NCBI GenBank assembly: GCA_024760905.1
Contig: CM045732.1
Coordinates: 53,269,996 to 53,333,995, forward strand
DNA length: 64,000 bases
DNA from: Plotosus lineatus
Lineage: Eukaryota > Chordata > Actinopteri > Siluriformes > Plotosidae
Direction of reading: 5' to 3'
The notes beneath the pieces are model-generated. The model searched no databases and was not told the DNA's origin. It saw only the letters and a program-made list of their open reading frames with translations. Positions 21,386-32,203 of the stretch are shown here, piece by piece; position 1 is the first letter of the stretch; the number at the start of each line of letters is the position of its first letter. The position numbers were made by a program, and so were the translations under genes.

Positions 21386-21828
21386 TTGTCACTCCGTTCA
21401 CGTAACCTGTGAGATCAAAATGGACCTCATCTGACATCCATAACTTGCTTAGAAATTCATCGTCATTGTTTGTTTGTTATTATTTATTGACAGAACTCTA
21501 ATCGCAGCTGGTAATCATTTTCCCTCGGTTGTTGCACTATCTGCAGCTTGTATGGATGAAATTTCAAATCTAAAGTAAGAATTCTGCAAATACTCTCCGG
21601 GGACATTTCAGCTGCAGCTGCAGCTGCTTGCTTTCGAATTGAACGCCGTGGGCTCCATAAGACAGACTGGCGTACAACATGAATGTTCTGTGGAGTACGA
21701 GCACTTCTTTGTTGTCCTGTTGGTTTCTTCTTCAGGGCCGATCCAGTCTCTTCAAAGTTATTAATCCAACATTTTATCATGAGTTTTGATGGATCCGCAC
21801 CATGACGTCCTAATTTGTAAAAATGCAC
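21386..21828 (-). pseudogene. Mariner/IS630-type transposase fossil (DUF4817-like)
   Basis: From 21828 the frame reads LMIKCWINNFEETGSALKKK, then SARTPQNIHVVRQSV...SPRRSIRKQ, a helix-turn-helix pair, then ICRILTLDLKFHPYKLQIVQ and YQLRLEFCQ. After frameshifts, LWMSDEVHFDLTGYVN is readable near 21390-21440, the usual place of the first catalytic aspartate (SDE.HF). The TIR element at 20950-21385 appears to interrupt it just after GYVN. Family from memory of insect and fish transposase proteins. Confidence 0.6.
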
Positions 21829-22033
21829 TGTTTTTATAAAACCTTTTTATGACTAACGCACACTGTTGCCTGTTTCACTGATCCATGGTCACTAAAATGA
21901 CGGAGTGTTTACTTGCTCAAGGTCACTGTCTTGCAGTGCTGCCACTTGCTCATGTCTGCCAATACGCACTTCAAAAATTCCCGTTTTTTGGGTCTCCCTT
22001 TAGTAAGGAATCTAATTTGTGACTTACTCTATC

Positions 22034-22035
<2 letters not shown>

Positions 22036-22085
<50 letters not shown>
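22036..22085. repeat. (ATT)n microsatellite at LINE 3' end
   Basis: About 50 bp of (ATT)n abutting the 3' terminus of the Rex3-like LINE. It could be an expanded LINE tail or the insertion target. Confidence 0.9.
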
Positions 22086-22315
22086 CATCTCATCTTCCGC
22101 TAAATCCAGGGTCAGGTCGCGGGGCAGCAACCTAAGCAAAGAGGTCCAAACGTCCCTCTCCCCAGCCACTTCCTCCAACTCTCCCGGGGGGACACCGAAG
22201 CGGTCCCAGACAAGCCGAGAGACAGTCCCTCCAGCACGTTCTAGGTCTACCCCAGGGTCTCTTCCTTGGTTGGATATGCCCGAAACACCACACCAGGGAA
22301 GCATCCGGGAGGCAT

Positions 22316-22750
22316 TCAGACCAGATTCCCCAGCCACCTCAACTGGCCCCTCTCAATGCGGAGGAGCAGTGGATCTACTCCGCGCTCTCCACGGATGGTA
22401 GAGCTCCTTACCTTATCACTAAGGGAGAACTCCTCCACCCGGCGAAGGAAGCTCATTTCAGTCGCTTGTATCTGTGATCTTGTTCTTTCGGTCACTACCC
22501 AAAGCTCGTGACCATAGGTGAGGGTTGGAACGTAGATCAAATGGTAAATTGAGAGCTTCGCCTTGCGGCTCAGCTCCTTCTTCACCATGACGGACCGATA
22601 CAGGCTCCACTTAACAGCAGAGGCTGCAGCGATCCGCCTGTCGATCTCCCGCTCCATCCTTCCCTCACTCGTGAACAAGACCCCAAGATACTTAGACTCC
22701 TCCACTTGGGGCAGGACATCATTCCCAACCCGTAGGGTGCATTCTACCAT
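22316..22750 (-). pseudogene. LINE ORF C-terminal (post-RT) region
   Basis: Open from LRVGNDVLPQVEESKYLGVL through EIDRRIAAASAV, KAKLSIYHLIYVPTLTYGHE, TERTRSQIQATEMSFLRRV and PLLLRIERGQLRWLGNLV. The same region is seen in the copies at 510-1065 and 32204-32651. It is the best-preserved stretch of this copy. Confidence 0.8.
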
Positions 22751-22859
22751 TGTCCAACTGATAATGATGCCTCAGACTTGGAGGTACTGATCCTCATCCC
22801 GGCTGCTTCGCACTCTACTGCGAATCACTCCAATGAGAGCTGGAGGTCCCGACTTGATG

Positions 22860-23721
22860 AAACCAAAAGGACAACATCATTTGCAAAAAGCAGAGACGAG
22901 ATCCAATGGTCACCAAACCAGAACCCCTCAACTCCTCAGCTGCGCCTAGAAATTCTGTCCATAAAATTTATGAATAGAATCGGTGACAAAGGACAGCCTT
23001 GGCGGACTCCAACTCCCACTGGAAACAAATTCGACCTGTTGTTACCAATATGGACAAAACTCTGGCTCCAGTGATACAGCGATTGAATGGCCCATAGCAA
23101 CGGGTCCGGAACGCCGTACTCCCGGAGCACGCCCCACAAGACTGTTCGAGGGACACGGTCGAAAGCCTTCTCCAAATCCACAAAACACATGTGAACGGAT
23201 TGGGCAAACTCCCATGCCCCCTCCAGAATCCTGTGGAGCATATAGAGTTGGTCAAGAGTGCTACGGCCAGGACAAAAACCACATTGTTCCTCCTGAATCC
23301 CAGGTTCGACTATCGGTCGGATACCTCCTCTCCAGTACCCCTGCATAGACTTTCCTGGGTTGCCTGAGGAGTGTGATTCCCCCGATAAACACACCCTCCG
23401 GCCCCCCTTCTTAAAAATCATTATCACCACCCCAGTTTGCCAATCCAGAGGTATAGCCTCCGATGGCCATGCGATGTTGCAGAGACGTATCAACCAAGAC
23501 AGTCCTACAGCATCCAGAGCCCTGAGATATTCTGGGCGGCTCTCATCCAACCCCAGAGCTCGACCATCGAGGAGCTTTTTGACAACCTCAGCAACCTCCA
23601 CTCCAGTGATGGGCAGACCCCCATCCAATTCGGATTCCATGTCCCCCGCCTCGTCCGGAACGTGGTTGTAACTCTGCTGGAGGTGGGAGTTAAAGGATTT
23701 TCGGACAGGGGACTCCACCAA
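22860..23721 (-). pseudogene. LINE reverse transcriptase domain, active site mutated
   Basis: Recognisable RT blocks: PLDWQTGVVIMIFKKGG, EEQCGFCPGRSTLDQLY, HMCFVDLEKAFDRVPR (motif A), VGVRQGCPLSPILFINFMD (motif B), then SLLFANDVVLLVSSSRDLQ. The last block should be FADD; here 22876-22887 encodes FAND, so one of the two catalytic aspartates is asparagine. A stop follows in the next segment. The enzyme would copy element RNA at a nicked target site in an active relative. Confidence 0.85.
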
Positions 23722-23840
23722 ACGTTCTCAGCAGACCCTGATTACATGCTTGGATCTGCCAGGTCTGGAAGGCAGCCTCCCCCACCACCGAAGCCAACTC
23801 ACCACGAGGTGGTGATCGGTAGACAGCTCAGCTCCTCTCT

Positions 23841-24400
23841 TCACAGAGTGTCCAGAACATACGGCCGCAAGTCCGATGACACGACTACGAAATCAATCAT
23901 CAAACTGCGACCTCGGGTGTCCTGGTGCCAAGTGCACTTATGGGCACCCTTATGTTCAAACATGGTGTTCGTGATAGACAAACTGTGACGAGCACAGAAG
24001 TCCAACAACGAAACACCAAATGGGTGAGTACTCTGAACTGTCATTTGGTGCATAAGCACAAATAACAGTCAGGACCCGTCCCCCCATCCGAAGATGGATA
24101 GACACTACCCTTTCGTCAACCAGGGAGAACTCCAACATTTGGGCCCCGAGATGGGGGGCAACAAGAATGCCCACACCGGCTCGCCGCCTCTCCCCACGAG
24201 CAACTCCAGAATGGAATAAGGTCCAGCCTCTCTTGAGATGGGAGGTTCCAGAGCCCAAGCTATGCGTTGAGGTGAGCCCGACTATATCTAGTTGGTATCT
24301 CTCCACCTCACGCACCAGATCAGGCTCCTTCCCCGCCAGAGAGGTGACATTCCATCTCCCGAGGGTCAGAGTCAGTAATCGAGTATCGGTTCGACATAAC
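23841..24400 (-). pseudogene. LINE AP-endonuclease domain, internally deleted
   Basis: Readable parts: WNVTSLAGKEPDLVREVERY, LDIVGLTSTHSLGSGTSHL, GVARGERRRAGVGILVAPHL, RVLTVICAYAPN, then LLDFCARHSLSITNTMF and TWHQDTRGRSLMIDFVVVSS. The block that normally holds GDFNAH between AYAPN and LLDFC is missing, with a frame change at the join (about 24025). An acid residue needed for catalysis is therefore lost. Confidence 0.75.
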
Positions 24401-24740
24401 CCATGCCTTCGGCTGCCACCCAACTCACATTGCACCCGACCCCTAAAAGTCCGCCCACAGATGATGGGTCCATGAGAGGGTGGACCCATGTCTCCTTTTC
24501 GGGCTAGGCCCGGCCAGGCTCCATGGGCAGAAGCCCAACCACCAGGCACTCGCCTTCGAGCCCCTCCACCGAGCCTGGCTCCGGGGGGGGACACCTGTGA
24601 CCCACGTCCAGGCAAGGGAAACTGCATCCTCATCTGCTTCTTCGTCATAGGGGTCTTCTGAATCGCACTTCGTCTGGACCTTCACCCAGGACCTGTTTGC
24701 CTTGAGTGACCCTACCAGGGGCATTATGCCCCTGACAACA

Positions 24741-25260
24741 TAACTCCTATGATCATTAGGTCACGCAAACTCCTCCACCACGATAAGTTGGCGAAAATTT
24801 TTTACAGTGTATCTTGTTTTCAAATACAGTAAGGCCTTTACTACTGTTTATTGTAACATCTTTATGAGAGATAAACCACCAGATGCAAATTTTCCTCATC
24901 TGCTAGGCATGATATATTTTTGTAAATACATAACATCTGAAAATGAACATGGAATGAAACATTTTGCTGCCCTTTACAATTGAATGGCCTTAGAATATTC
25001 ATACACAAAATATGTAATTGTTTCTGTTTATTTGATTTTTACCCAAAGTAAAAGATACAGGCACACTTCCTATATACAATTCGTAAAGCTTAAAATTGTG
25101 AGTGTGTTTGGCTCTCTGAACATTAAATGTCTTTATAGTGCTGTATTTGTCATTGTTATGGCACCATGAGTCACTTTTTGGTCATTGATTCAGTGTTTTG
25201 CTTGCCGTAGTGCATTTTGCACTGAATGTTAACTGATGTACACAGGTATACATTGGAAAG
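24741..25260. other. No recognisable feature
   Basis: About 0.5 kb of AT-rich sequence. The first 50 bp may still be LINE 5' untranslated sequence. Confidence 0.45.
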
Positions 25261-25267
25261 CAGACTC

Positions 25268-25602
25268 TTCTTCTTTTTATCCTTTTCCTTTCAGCTTTTC
25301 CCTTTTTCGGGGTCCCCACAGTGAATCATCTGATTCGCACATTTGATTTGGCGTAGGTTTTTACGTCGGATGTTCTTCCTGACACAATACTTTTAGCAAG
25401 GCTCAGAAACATGCTGATGGCGTGGGGTTCAAGTTTGGGGGTTCAAGTCCCACTCTCCACATGGCTGGCCTTTGATAACCCAGTTAGCTACTCTGAAGGG
25501 GGGGGGGGGGGGTCCAGTGACAACCTTGTGGAGAGTGGGACTTGAACCCCCAAACTTAGGATCATTGATGCAGCACCCTATACCACTCGGCCACCACTGG
25601 CC
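25268..25602 (-). mobile_element. SINE copy, tail A, with an internal inverted head piece
   Basis: Reverse-complement tail A at the left and head at the right (GGCCACCACTGGCC near 25590-25602). Between CATGCTGATGGC and CATGGCTGGCC the usual body is replaced by a forward-oriented piece of head and linker (about 25422-25462; contains GGTTCAAGTCCCACTCTCCA). A 15-G run sits in the linker. Confidence 0.75.
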
Positions 25603-25609
25603 TAATTAG

Positions 25610-26315
25610 TTAAAAAGGGAGTAACTCCCCAAAACAAACAAACAAGCAAACAAACAAACAAACAAACATGAACATTTCTGAACTACTTCTCTCTGTACAT
25701 AACCAGCACATGCCTAATTGCCTATTTCATAAATAATAGTTTTTTTTTAAGATGATGCAATATTTGGCATAATTGTTGTGCACCAAATGCTGTGTCTCGC
25801 CATTTTGCTCAATTTCTTCATCCCTATTTCCCCTCAGTCCATTAATGCCAAGTCACTCTTCGCTAATCCAGCAGCTGCATGGCTGGCAGATAAAGCTAAT
25901 TAAAGAACAGATGAAAGGTTAATTAGAATGCAAGGAAGTAATGATACCATGTCCAAGCATACCAAAATGAATGACAGTAGTGCTTCCCCATAGGGATGAT
26001 GTAATGTGTGATGTTAAAAATTATTATGAAAGCATTAAGCAGACTCCTGAGTAAATGAATCGTTAGCTTGCCCTTTTCTTTCTTCAGTTTTCATTTATTC
26101 TCATCAAAATTATAATCAGCAGCATGGGCCCACAGAGCTTGAGCAGAGATGACGGAAAGGGGTGATGTGATGGCCTGAGGATAACTGTTACTTTTGTTCA
26201 GTGAGTGTGATGTATTTATTTTGTAACCGAGATTTATAGATACTGTATCTATAAAAAAACCCTGTGTATAATGACCCTTCTTTAAGGACCATTTTCACAC
26301 ATTTATGTGCACCAA
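25610..26315. other. Unique-looking sequence, possible conserved non-coding stretch
   Basis: No coding motif. A (CAAA)n run lies at 25637-25667. The stretch 25826-25950 is less AT-simple and holds GCTAATTAAAG and GTTAATTAG, which are homeodomain-type motifs. Whether it is conserved cannot be told from one genome. Confidence 0.25.
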
Positions 26316-26316
26316 T

Positions 26317-26564
26317 CTTCTTCTTCTTCTTCTTCTTTTCCTTTCAGCTTTTTCCCGTTCTCGGGAGTCGCCACAGTGAATCATCTGATTCGCACGTTTG
26401 ATTTGGCAGAGGTTTTTACATCGGATGCCCTTCCTGTCACAACCCTTTAGCAAGGGACAGAAACACGCTGACGACTTTGCAGCTACTCTTTACGAAAGTC
26501 AGTAATGGTTCTTTTACATGAACCTCTCACCATAGACAGTGAGAGACATGGCCCGCCTTTGATA
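26317..26564 (-). mobile_element. SINE copy, tail A, head lost
   Basis: Tail A and body in reverse, starting from (TTC)n at the left. It stops at CGCCTTTGATAAC, where an (AAT)n tract and a LINE 3' end begin. The head is replaced, either by truncation at insertion or by the later LINE. Confidence 0.85.
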
Positions 26565-26595
26565 ACAATAATAATAATAATAATAATAATAATAG
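26565..26595. repeat. (AAT)n tract
   Basis: About 30 bp between the SINE body and the LINE 3' end. It may be the simple-repeat tail of the minus-strand LINE. Confidence 0.85.
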
Positions 26596-26599
26596 TAGG

Positions 26600-27150
26600 C
26601 CTCCGTCAGTCGTTGCCGAATATGGATTTCCCCTGTTAGAGAGTCAAATTTTATTGCCACTTCCGACTGTGGCTGGCAAGACCAATGCGGGAGTGGCAAT
26701 CACGAGTGCATCTGGAGCAGATGTAGTTTGATGGTATGGCTGGAGTGCAAGCCTTCTGCTTGGCTCTCTTTTCCCTGGTAATGGCATGGATCTGTTCTTC
26801 TCCAATCTTGAGTTGTTTTTGGAGAGTAGTGCGCCATTTGCGACGGTCAACTGCTACCTCTTCCCAGTTCTCGGTGTTGATGTTCAGGGCTTTCATGTCA
26901 CGCTTGCAGACGTCTTTGTATCGCAAGTGAGGCTGGCCAACACTTCTCTTGCCTGAGGCTAGTTCACCGTAGAGGAGGTCCTTTGGAATACGTCCTTCTT
27001 CCATCCTACGCACATGACCAAGCCATCAGAGTCTGCGTTGTCTGAGTAGTGTGAGCATGAGTGGGAAGTCCTGCACGCTCAAGAACTTGGGCGTTGGAAA
27101 CTTTGTCACGCCAATGAATGCCAAAGTGATTCACAAGGCAGTAGAGGTTT
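26600..27150 (-). pseudogene. Non-LTR retrotransposon 3' end with C-terminal zinc finger
   Basis: From 27120 down, with frameshifts: GIHWRDKVSNAQVLERAG, then MRRMEEGRIPKDLLYGELAS, HLRYKDVCKRDMKALNIN and WEEVAVDRRKWRTTLQKQL. It ends with YICSRCTRDCHSRIGLASHSR, a C-x2-C...H finger at the C-terminus (26651-26720). This is the region after the RT domain in a LINE family common in animals. A more diverged relative lies at 50410-50850. Confidence 0.75.
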
Positions 27151-27285
27151 AGGGTCAGAGTTTTTCATCTCCTAGATGAGTTGCCTTACAGTGCTAACGG
27201 GTCTCATCTACCTGTCCCATGCGGCAGGTAGTACTGGGTTACATGTTACCAGTAGCAGGGATAGTCCCTGACCTGACATACATAA

Positions 27286-27365
27286 TAATATTTTTAAATA
27301 ATAATAATAATAATAATTATTATTATTATTATGGACAATAATAATGACAACAACAACAACAACAA

Positions 27366-27397
<32 letters not shown>

Positions 27398-27415
27398 ATA
27401 ATAATAATAATATTC
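27286..27415. repeat. Compound trinucleotide repeat
   Basis: Blocks of AAT, ATT, CAA, ACT and AAT follow one another, with an AAT/ATT inverted pair at 27297-27332 that could form a hairpin. Confidence 0.9.
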
Positions 27416-27712
27416 ATTCGTTTGTTTGTTTATTACAAAAAGCAACACTAAAAACTTCTACTGTATGCATTAAAACCAGTGAGATGAGCTTTATTTTTAC
27501 ATGAAAAATGGTAGAGGGAAGAACCATCAATTGTCAACATGTACTTCTTGTTTTGTTTTGTTTTAAATTTCCATAATCTATACTCCTCTCTTTTATGTCA
27601 AGCTAAAATTGTCTTATCATGTGACCTCAATAGTTTGCGCTACTTTTTGTTTGTTTGTTTATTTATTTATTTATTGACTTATAATTAGATTTAAAGATGC
27701 AGACAATGCTTA

Positions 27713-28057
27713 CAGAGGCAGTGTTGGCCTGGTGGTAAGGTGCTCGATCACTGATCCTAAGGTTGGGGGTTCAAGCCCCACTGTTGATGGGTTGTTACTG
27801 TCCCTCCAGTGCAGCTAACTGGGTTATCAAAGGCCGGCCATGTCTCTCACTGTCGATGGTGTGACTCATGTAAAAGAACCATTGCTGACTTTCACCAACA
27901 GTAGGCTGCAGAGCCGTCAGCATGTTTCTGCCCTGTGATGGCCTGGTGAGCTGTCCAGGGTGTACTCTGCCCTCGCCCGGAGTCGGCTGGGATGGGCACC
28001 AGCCTCCCTACGACTCTAATTAGGATTAAGCGGTTATAGAAAATGAATGAATGAAAG
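27713..28057 (+). mobile_element. SINE copy, tail B, full length, 11-bp TSD
   Basis: Perfect duplication GACAATGCTTA at 27702-27712 and 28058-28068. Head GTTGGCCTGGTGG, B-box GGTTCAAGCCCC, complete body, tail B ending GGATTAAGCGGTTATAGAAA and ATGAATGAATG. Confidence 0.92.
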
Positions 28058-28069
28058 GACAATGCTTAT

Positions 28070-29215
28070 GGATTTAAACTGAAGTCCTTATAAAGTGGGT
28101 ATTCCAAATAAATCGGAATGAAAAAGGAAGCTCATACTTCAAACTGAAGGTTTCAGATAGTGCTTCTGTTATACGTTCAAACGAGATTCACCTAGTAGTT
28201 AATTCAGTGTTTCTATATCAACTCTATCTATAGGAGATGAGATATTACCATTCAAAATAGCTACAGAAAACACTAGCACAATGAGTCCATTACAACTCTA
28301 TATAAATTAGAGAAAGTATAAATAATTAATAACTAAAGTCACTCTTTGAAATGAAGTATGGTTGCTCTTTAGCTAATTTTCGTACATTTGCCCCCAAACT
28401 ACTGATAAAGTATAATGTAGTTATCAGATTCACTGGCATCTGTGAGGATATAAATAACCCCAGTTTATTCTGTCTCCACTACAGGAGTCTAATAATTAGA
28501 GAAAAGGAAAGTATAGGAAATTTCGAATCTAATATTGATTTAACGCGCTAAGCAGAAGCGGGAACATGAAAACAATCTGGATAAAATTGGCCCTGGCTGT
28601 GAGATCACTCCCAGCATTCATTACTGAATTTACACTGATAAAAAAGATCCTGCTAACTGGAGACGGCTATGGCAGGGGATCAGAGCTGAAGATGAGCTGT
28701 TTGTGCATAATCTTCATGTCAATATATTACACAAAATATGGCTCCTAAAAAGGTTTAGGGGAGAGAAATGAGATCAGACCAACGTTAAAAGCAGAGATCA
28801 CAACTTAAAGGTGCTCAGCACTACACCTCCAAAAACTCATACATTCATTTGCCAAACCAATGAACGCCCTCTAAATGTAAATCCCATTTCATTATTCAAT
28901 AAATAAAGGATTTAATTTACAGGAGACAAAATAAACTAAAACCTTTTTTTATTACAGTTTTATAGTCTGCATATGTGTGACTGGTTACTGTATATACCTC
29001 AAGAGAAAAAGTGCCAACAAAATGCTGTTATTCTACAGATCCTCAATTTAAAATACCGTATATGCATCACATTAGGTGTAAAGAGCTGGAATAACATTCT
29101 ACTAAAGAGCAGATTTATTGTTACTGAGCAATGTTTTTATTCTCCGTAATATTTGAGGACACTTAGAAATGTTTAAAAATCTATTTTGAACCTAATATAG
29201 TTCTAATAATACAGT
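28070..29215. other. No recognisable feature
   Basis: About 1.1 kb. Short open stretches at 28351-28551 and 28566-28748 show no familiar motif and no splice support that would make them genes. Confidence 0.45.
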
Positions 29216-29219
29216 AGGG

Positions 29220-29411
29220 ACAGTGGTGGCTCATTGGGTATGGCTGTAGTTTACTAATCCAAAGGTCAGGAGTTCAAGCCCCAGTATCACCAAATTGCCA
29301 CTGTTGGGCCCTTGAGCCTCACCTCTAACCCTCAACTGCTCAGTTGAATTGATAAAAAAAAGAATAAAAGTTGCTCTGTATAAGGGTGTCTGCATAATGC
29401 CGTAAACGTAA
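29220..29411 (+). mobile_element. tRNA-derived SINE, family E
   Basis: Head CAGTGGTGGCTCATTGGG, B-box GGAGTTCAAGCCCC, then CACTGTTGGGCCCTTGAG, CTCAACTGCTCAGTTG, and the tail TATAAGGGTGTCTGC plus GCCGTAAACG. Confidence 0.8.
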
Positions 29412-29449
29412 TTGTGTCAATTTTGTAATTAATTAGTGTAATTATTAAT

Positions 29450-30072
29450 TCATTTATTCGTTCATTTTCCAAGCCACGTCTCAGCCAACTCTGGGCGAGG
29501 GTGGGGTACACACTGAACAGCTCACCAGACCATTGCAGGGCCAACACACCCACACCAATTCACAACCATCTTCATGGAGCCGGTAGCGTAGTGGTTTGGG
29601 TGCTGCACTCATGATCAGGAGGTTGTGAGTTCGAATCCCACTGAGACCCTCACTGTGCTAAGACCCCTGGGCAAGGTCTCAACCACAAGTGTGCCTCTGT
29701 TCACCCAGCAGTATAAATGGGTACCAGTAAAATATACTGGGAAGGTAAACCTGCGATGGACTAGCGTCCCATCCAGGGAGAGTTGAACTCCTGGTCGCTT
29801 CACGCTACGGAAACCGGGGATAAGCACCGGCCTGATGAGCCACTAGGCTTGGGTGTAAAAACCCAACAGACCTTTTTTTCATATCTAAGAATAATTTATA
29901 ACCGTCCATTCGCCTACTGTGCATGTTTTTGAAACTGTGGAAGAAAGCCTGGTACATGGAGAAAACCTACACAAACACAGGGGACTCACACAGAAACACC
30001 TGTTTGGGAATTGAACCCAGGACCTTCTTGCTATGAGGTGAACATGATAACCACTGCACCATGTGCTGTGTA
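29450..30072 (-). mobile_element. V-SINE-like repeat split by another SINE
   Basis: The left part (29450-29572) is the tail: TTTTCCAAGCC, GCCAACTCTGGGCG, ACCAATTCACAACC. The right part (about 29890-30072) resumes with CCTACTGTGCATGTTTTTG, CACAGAAACACCTG, GGGAATTGAACCCAGGACC and the head. The insert at 29576-29858 separates them. Confidence 0.7.
29576..29858 (+). mobile_element. tRNA-derived SINE, family C
   Basis: A box TAGCGTAGTGG, B box GAGTTCGAATCCC, then CCCTGGGCAAGGTCTCAACC and GCGATGGACTAGCGTCCCAT. The 3' end is CGGCCTGATGAGCCACTAGG with GTGTAAAAACCC. Other copies lie at 44440-44730 (plus) and 52352-52638 (minus). Near its end it forms a short hairpin TGAGCC-ACTA-GGCTTG. Confidence 0.85.
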
Positions 30073-30074
30073 AT

Positions 30075-31067
30075 TAATTAAATAAACTGATAAAATATAT
30101 CTTATTTCATAATTCACAATGATTAAAGACTATATATAGTATTGGTGGACCTGTCAATAAACAGTTGAATGTTAGTAATGATCCATACTTCTGTGTTTAT
30201 TGATGATATGTCCTGCATTTAATTTCTCTCTTATAAGGTACATGTAAGTGTTATTTATATGTATGAGTTACCGCCAGCTCCATATGAGATGCCATTATAT
30301 CAATACTTCAACAATAATTAGACAGTTATAAATGTGCATCAGTCAAACCTGCTTGGGTGATTTTCAGAGAAGTGCTTTGAACCTTGAGGTCTTGGTTTCC
30401 AGGATGGTCCGCCTCCTCAACCTCTGAGCAATCATCTAACACCATATTTAATTAAATGGTGGATTGTAAATCAGTATGTAATGAGTGATTAGATCAGCTT
30501 GGGTTTTTATTCTTATGTTCAACTTGTACAGCAATAAATCCACAAATTAAATGGAGTCTGAGCAACAACAACAACAAAAACAACAACAACAACAACAAAA
30601 AACCTAAGCAAATAGTAATACGTACTGTATATATACACGTATTTCATACATACTGTATATATAGCTATTACTTATTGATTCAACTCAGGGTTTTTTTTTA
30701 GCATTTCTTCAAATAAAGAAAAATAAAAATAAACCTTTTTCCTCATGTCTTGTTATACTTAACTCAGCTTGCAAGATGTCAGGACTTGACAGAGAAATAT
30801 ATTCACTCTTAATCTCATATGATCGCCCCGTTCCAAACTGCACGAACAGAACACTGACATGACTAATAAGACAAACAATGTACAATCAATAGTGTTTGCG
30901 AAACTAATATCCTTCTGGCCTGGGATTTCTCGTGTTTTTGGGCATGGTTAGACTGAGGAGGCAATAATGCAATCATTTGGGAATTCATTGACTTAAGAAA
31001 AAATCTAACCCAGTAAGAGATGCAGGTACATAAAAATTCAATATTGATTTGCCAGGAAAACAACAAT

Positions 31068-31102
<35 letters not shown>

Positions 31103-31779
31103 TAACATGTGGTGATCCATATCGAAAAAATATTACAGTGGTCCTGTGTCTCTGTCCCACTTCAGCCTAACCACCTCAGTGCTAATCTTGCTTAGCAGAC
31201 ATTCTTTAATACATAATTATACCCCATCTGTCCCTTCAAAAACAGCCAATAAATCAGCCTTTATTCACCCCAGAATCCTCAGGACCCACTGGTGTCTGGA
31301 CTCCACTGAGATGCTCTGAGCTTCCGTAGTTCTGGAGAGTCAAGGACAAAAACCTGTGAGCTTAGTCTCAGTGCATACTTCAACTTCATATTACTAAGCA
31401 GTAAAGCCAATCAGATTGTTGCTTTAACCTTTAGGAAATAGATGTAGTCTATTGATTAGGGTTTGTTTACAGAAATCTGTGAAGTAAATATATAACAAGA
31501 CACAATGATAAGGTTATGAATGGTTACGGAAATTTAGGAGTAACGTATTAAAGTATCAGAACAAGAAACCAAGAAACTGCTCTATGAAAAACATGTTCAC
31601 TCGTTTAATATAAATATATAAATTCAATTGTATCAGAATAGAATTTATTGATTGTTATTATATATTCAGTACTTTCTTCCTCCTACACTATGAGAAATAG
31701 GGGTGGAATGCGAATTAATTTCTGTCCACAAAGTTATGATCTCTATGAACATACACTGGGAATTATTACTATACCTTAG
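30075..31779. other. AT-rich sequence with two short microsatellites
   Basis: No gene is recognised. It holds (CAA)n at 30563-30602 and (AG)n at 31073-31099; peptides rich in L/S on the minus strand come from the latter. Confidence 0.5.
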
Positions 31780-31788
31780 GATAACTAT

Positions 31789-32122
31789 TCATTCATTCAT
31801 TTTCTGAACCGCTTAATCCTAGTTAGGGTCATGGGGAGGCTGCCACCCATCTCAGCTGACTGTGGGCTAGGGGTATATGTGGGGTACGCCATTGTAGGGC
31901 CAGCACTCACACACCCATTCATACGCAAACTCACCTCTAGGCCTGATTTGAAACAGCCAATTAATCTACTGTGCATGTTTTTGGACTGTGGGAGGAAACA
32001 CATACAAGCATGAAGAGACATGCAAACTCCACACAGAAAGGCGCGAAGTGGACAGAAACACCCGAGCTGGAAATCGAACCCAGGACCTTTGTGATGTGAG
32101 GCGGATGTGATAGCCACCCCAT
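31789..32122 (-). mobile_element. V-SINE-like repeat, full length, 9-bp TSD
   Basis: Duplication GATAACTAT at 31780-31788 and 32123-32131. In reverse orientation: head GGGTGGCTATCACATCC, B-box GGTTCGATTTCC, central block TCTGTGTGGAGTTTGCATG and GTTTCCTCCCACAGTCC. The tail GCCCACAGTCAGCTGAG...GGATTAAGCGG is shared with SINE tail B. Confidence 0.85.
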
Positions 32123-32203
32123 GATAACTATGTTAATCTTATTTATTTATTTATTCACTTAGTTAGTCAGTCAGTTAATTAGTTAGTTAGTTAGACCAAA
32201 AGG

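Larger units (their letters stand above)
22083..24740 (-). mobile_element. Rex3-like (RTE clade) LINE, near full length, inactive
   Basis: The 3' end lies at the left (CATCTTCCGCTAAATCCAGG in plus orientation). Endonuclease parts are at 23841-24400, the reverse transcriptase at about 22860-23721 and the C-terminal region at 22316-22750. The 5' part contains the conserved untranslated-looking segment with GGGGCATAATGCCCC (24717-24732), itself a palindrome. Frameshifts are frequent. The element is oriented opposite to the Rex3 tail fragment at 20428. The 5' limit is uncertain and could reach about 24795. Confidence 0.85.

Noticed and set aside
28566..28748. Small membrane-protein-like open frame (KTIWIKLALAV...)
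   Set aside because: A short hydrophobic start alone is weak evidence. No homologue is recognised and there is no regulatory or splice context.
29830..29860. CTGATGA plus a hairpin at the end of SINE family C, resembling a hammerhead start
   Set aside because: The hairpin is followed by TTGG rather than GAAA, and the other family C copies do not keep CTGANGA consistently, so it is better read as a SINE 3' hairpin.
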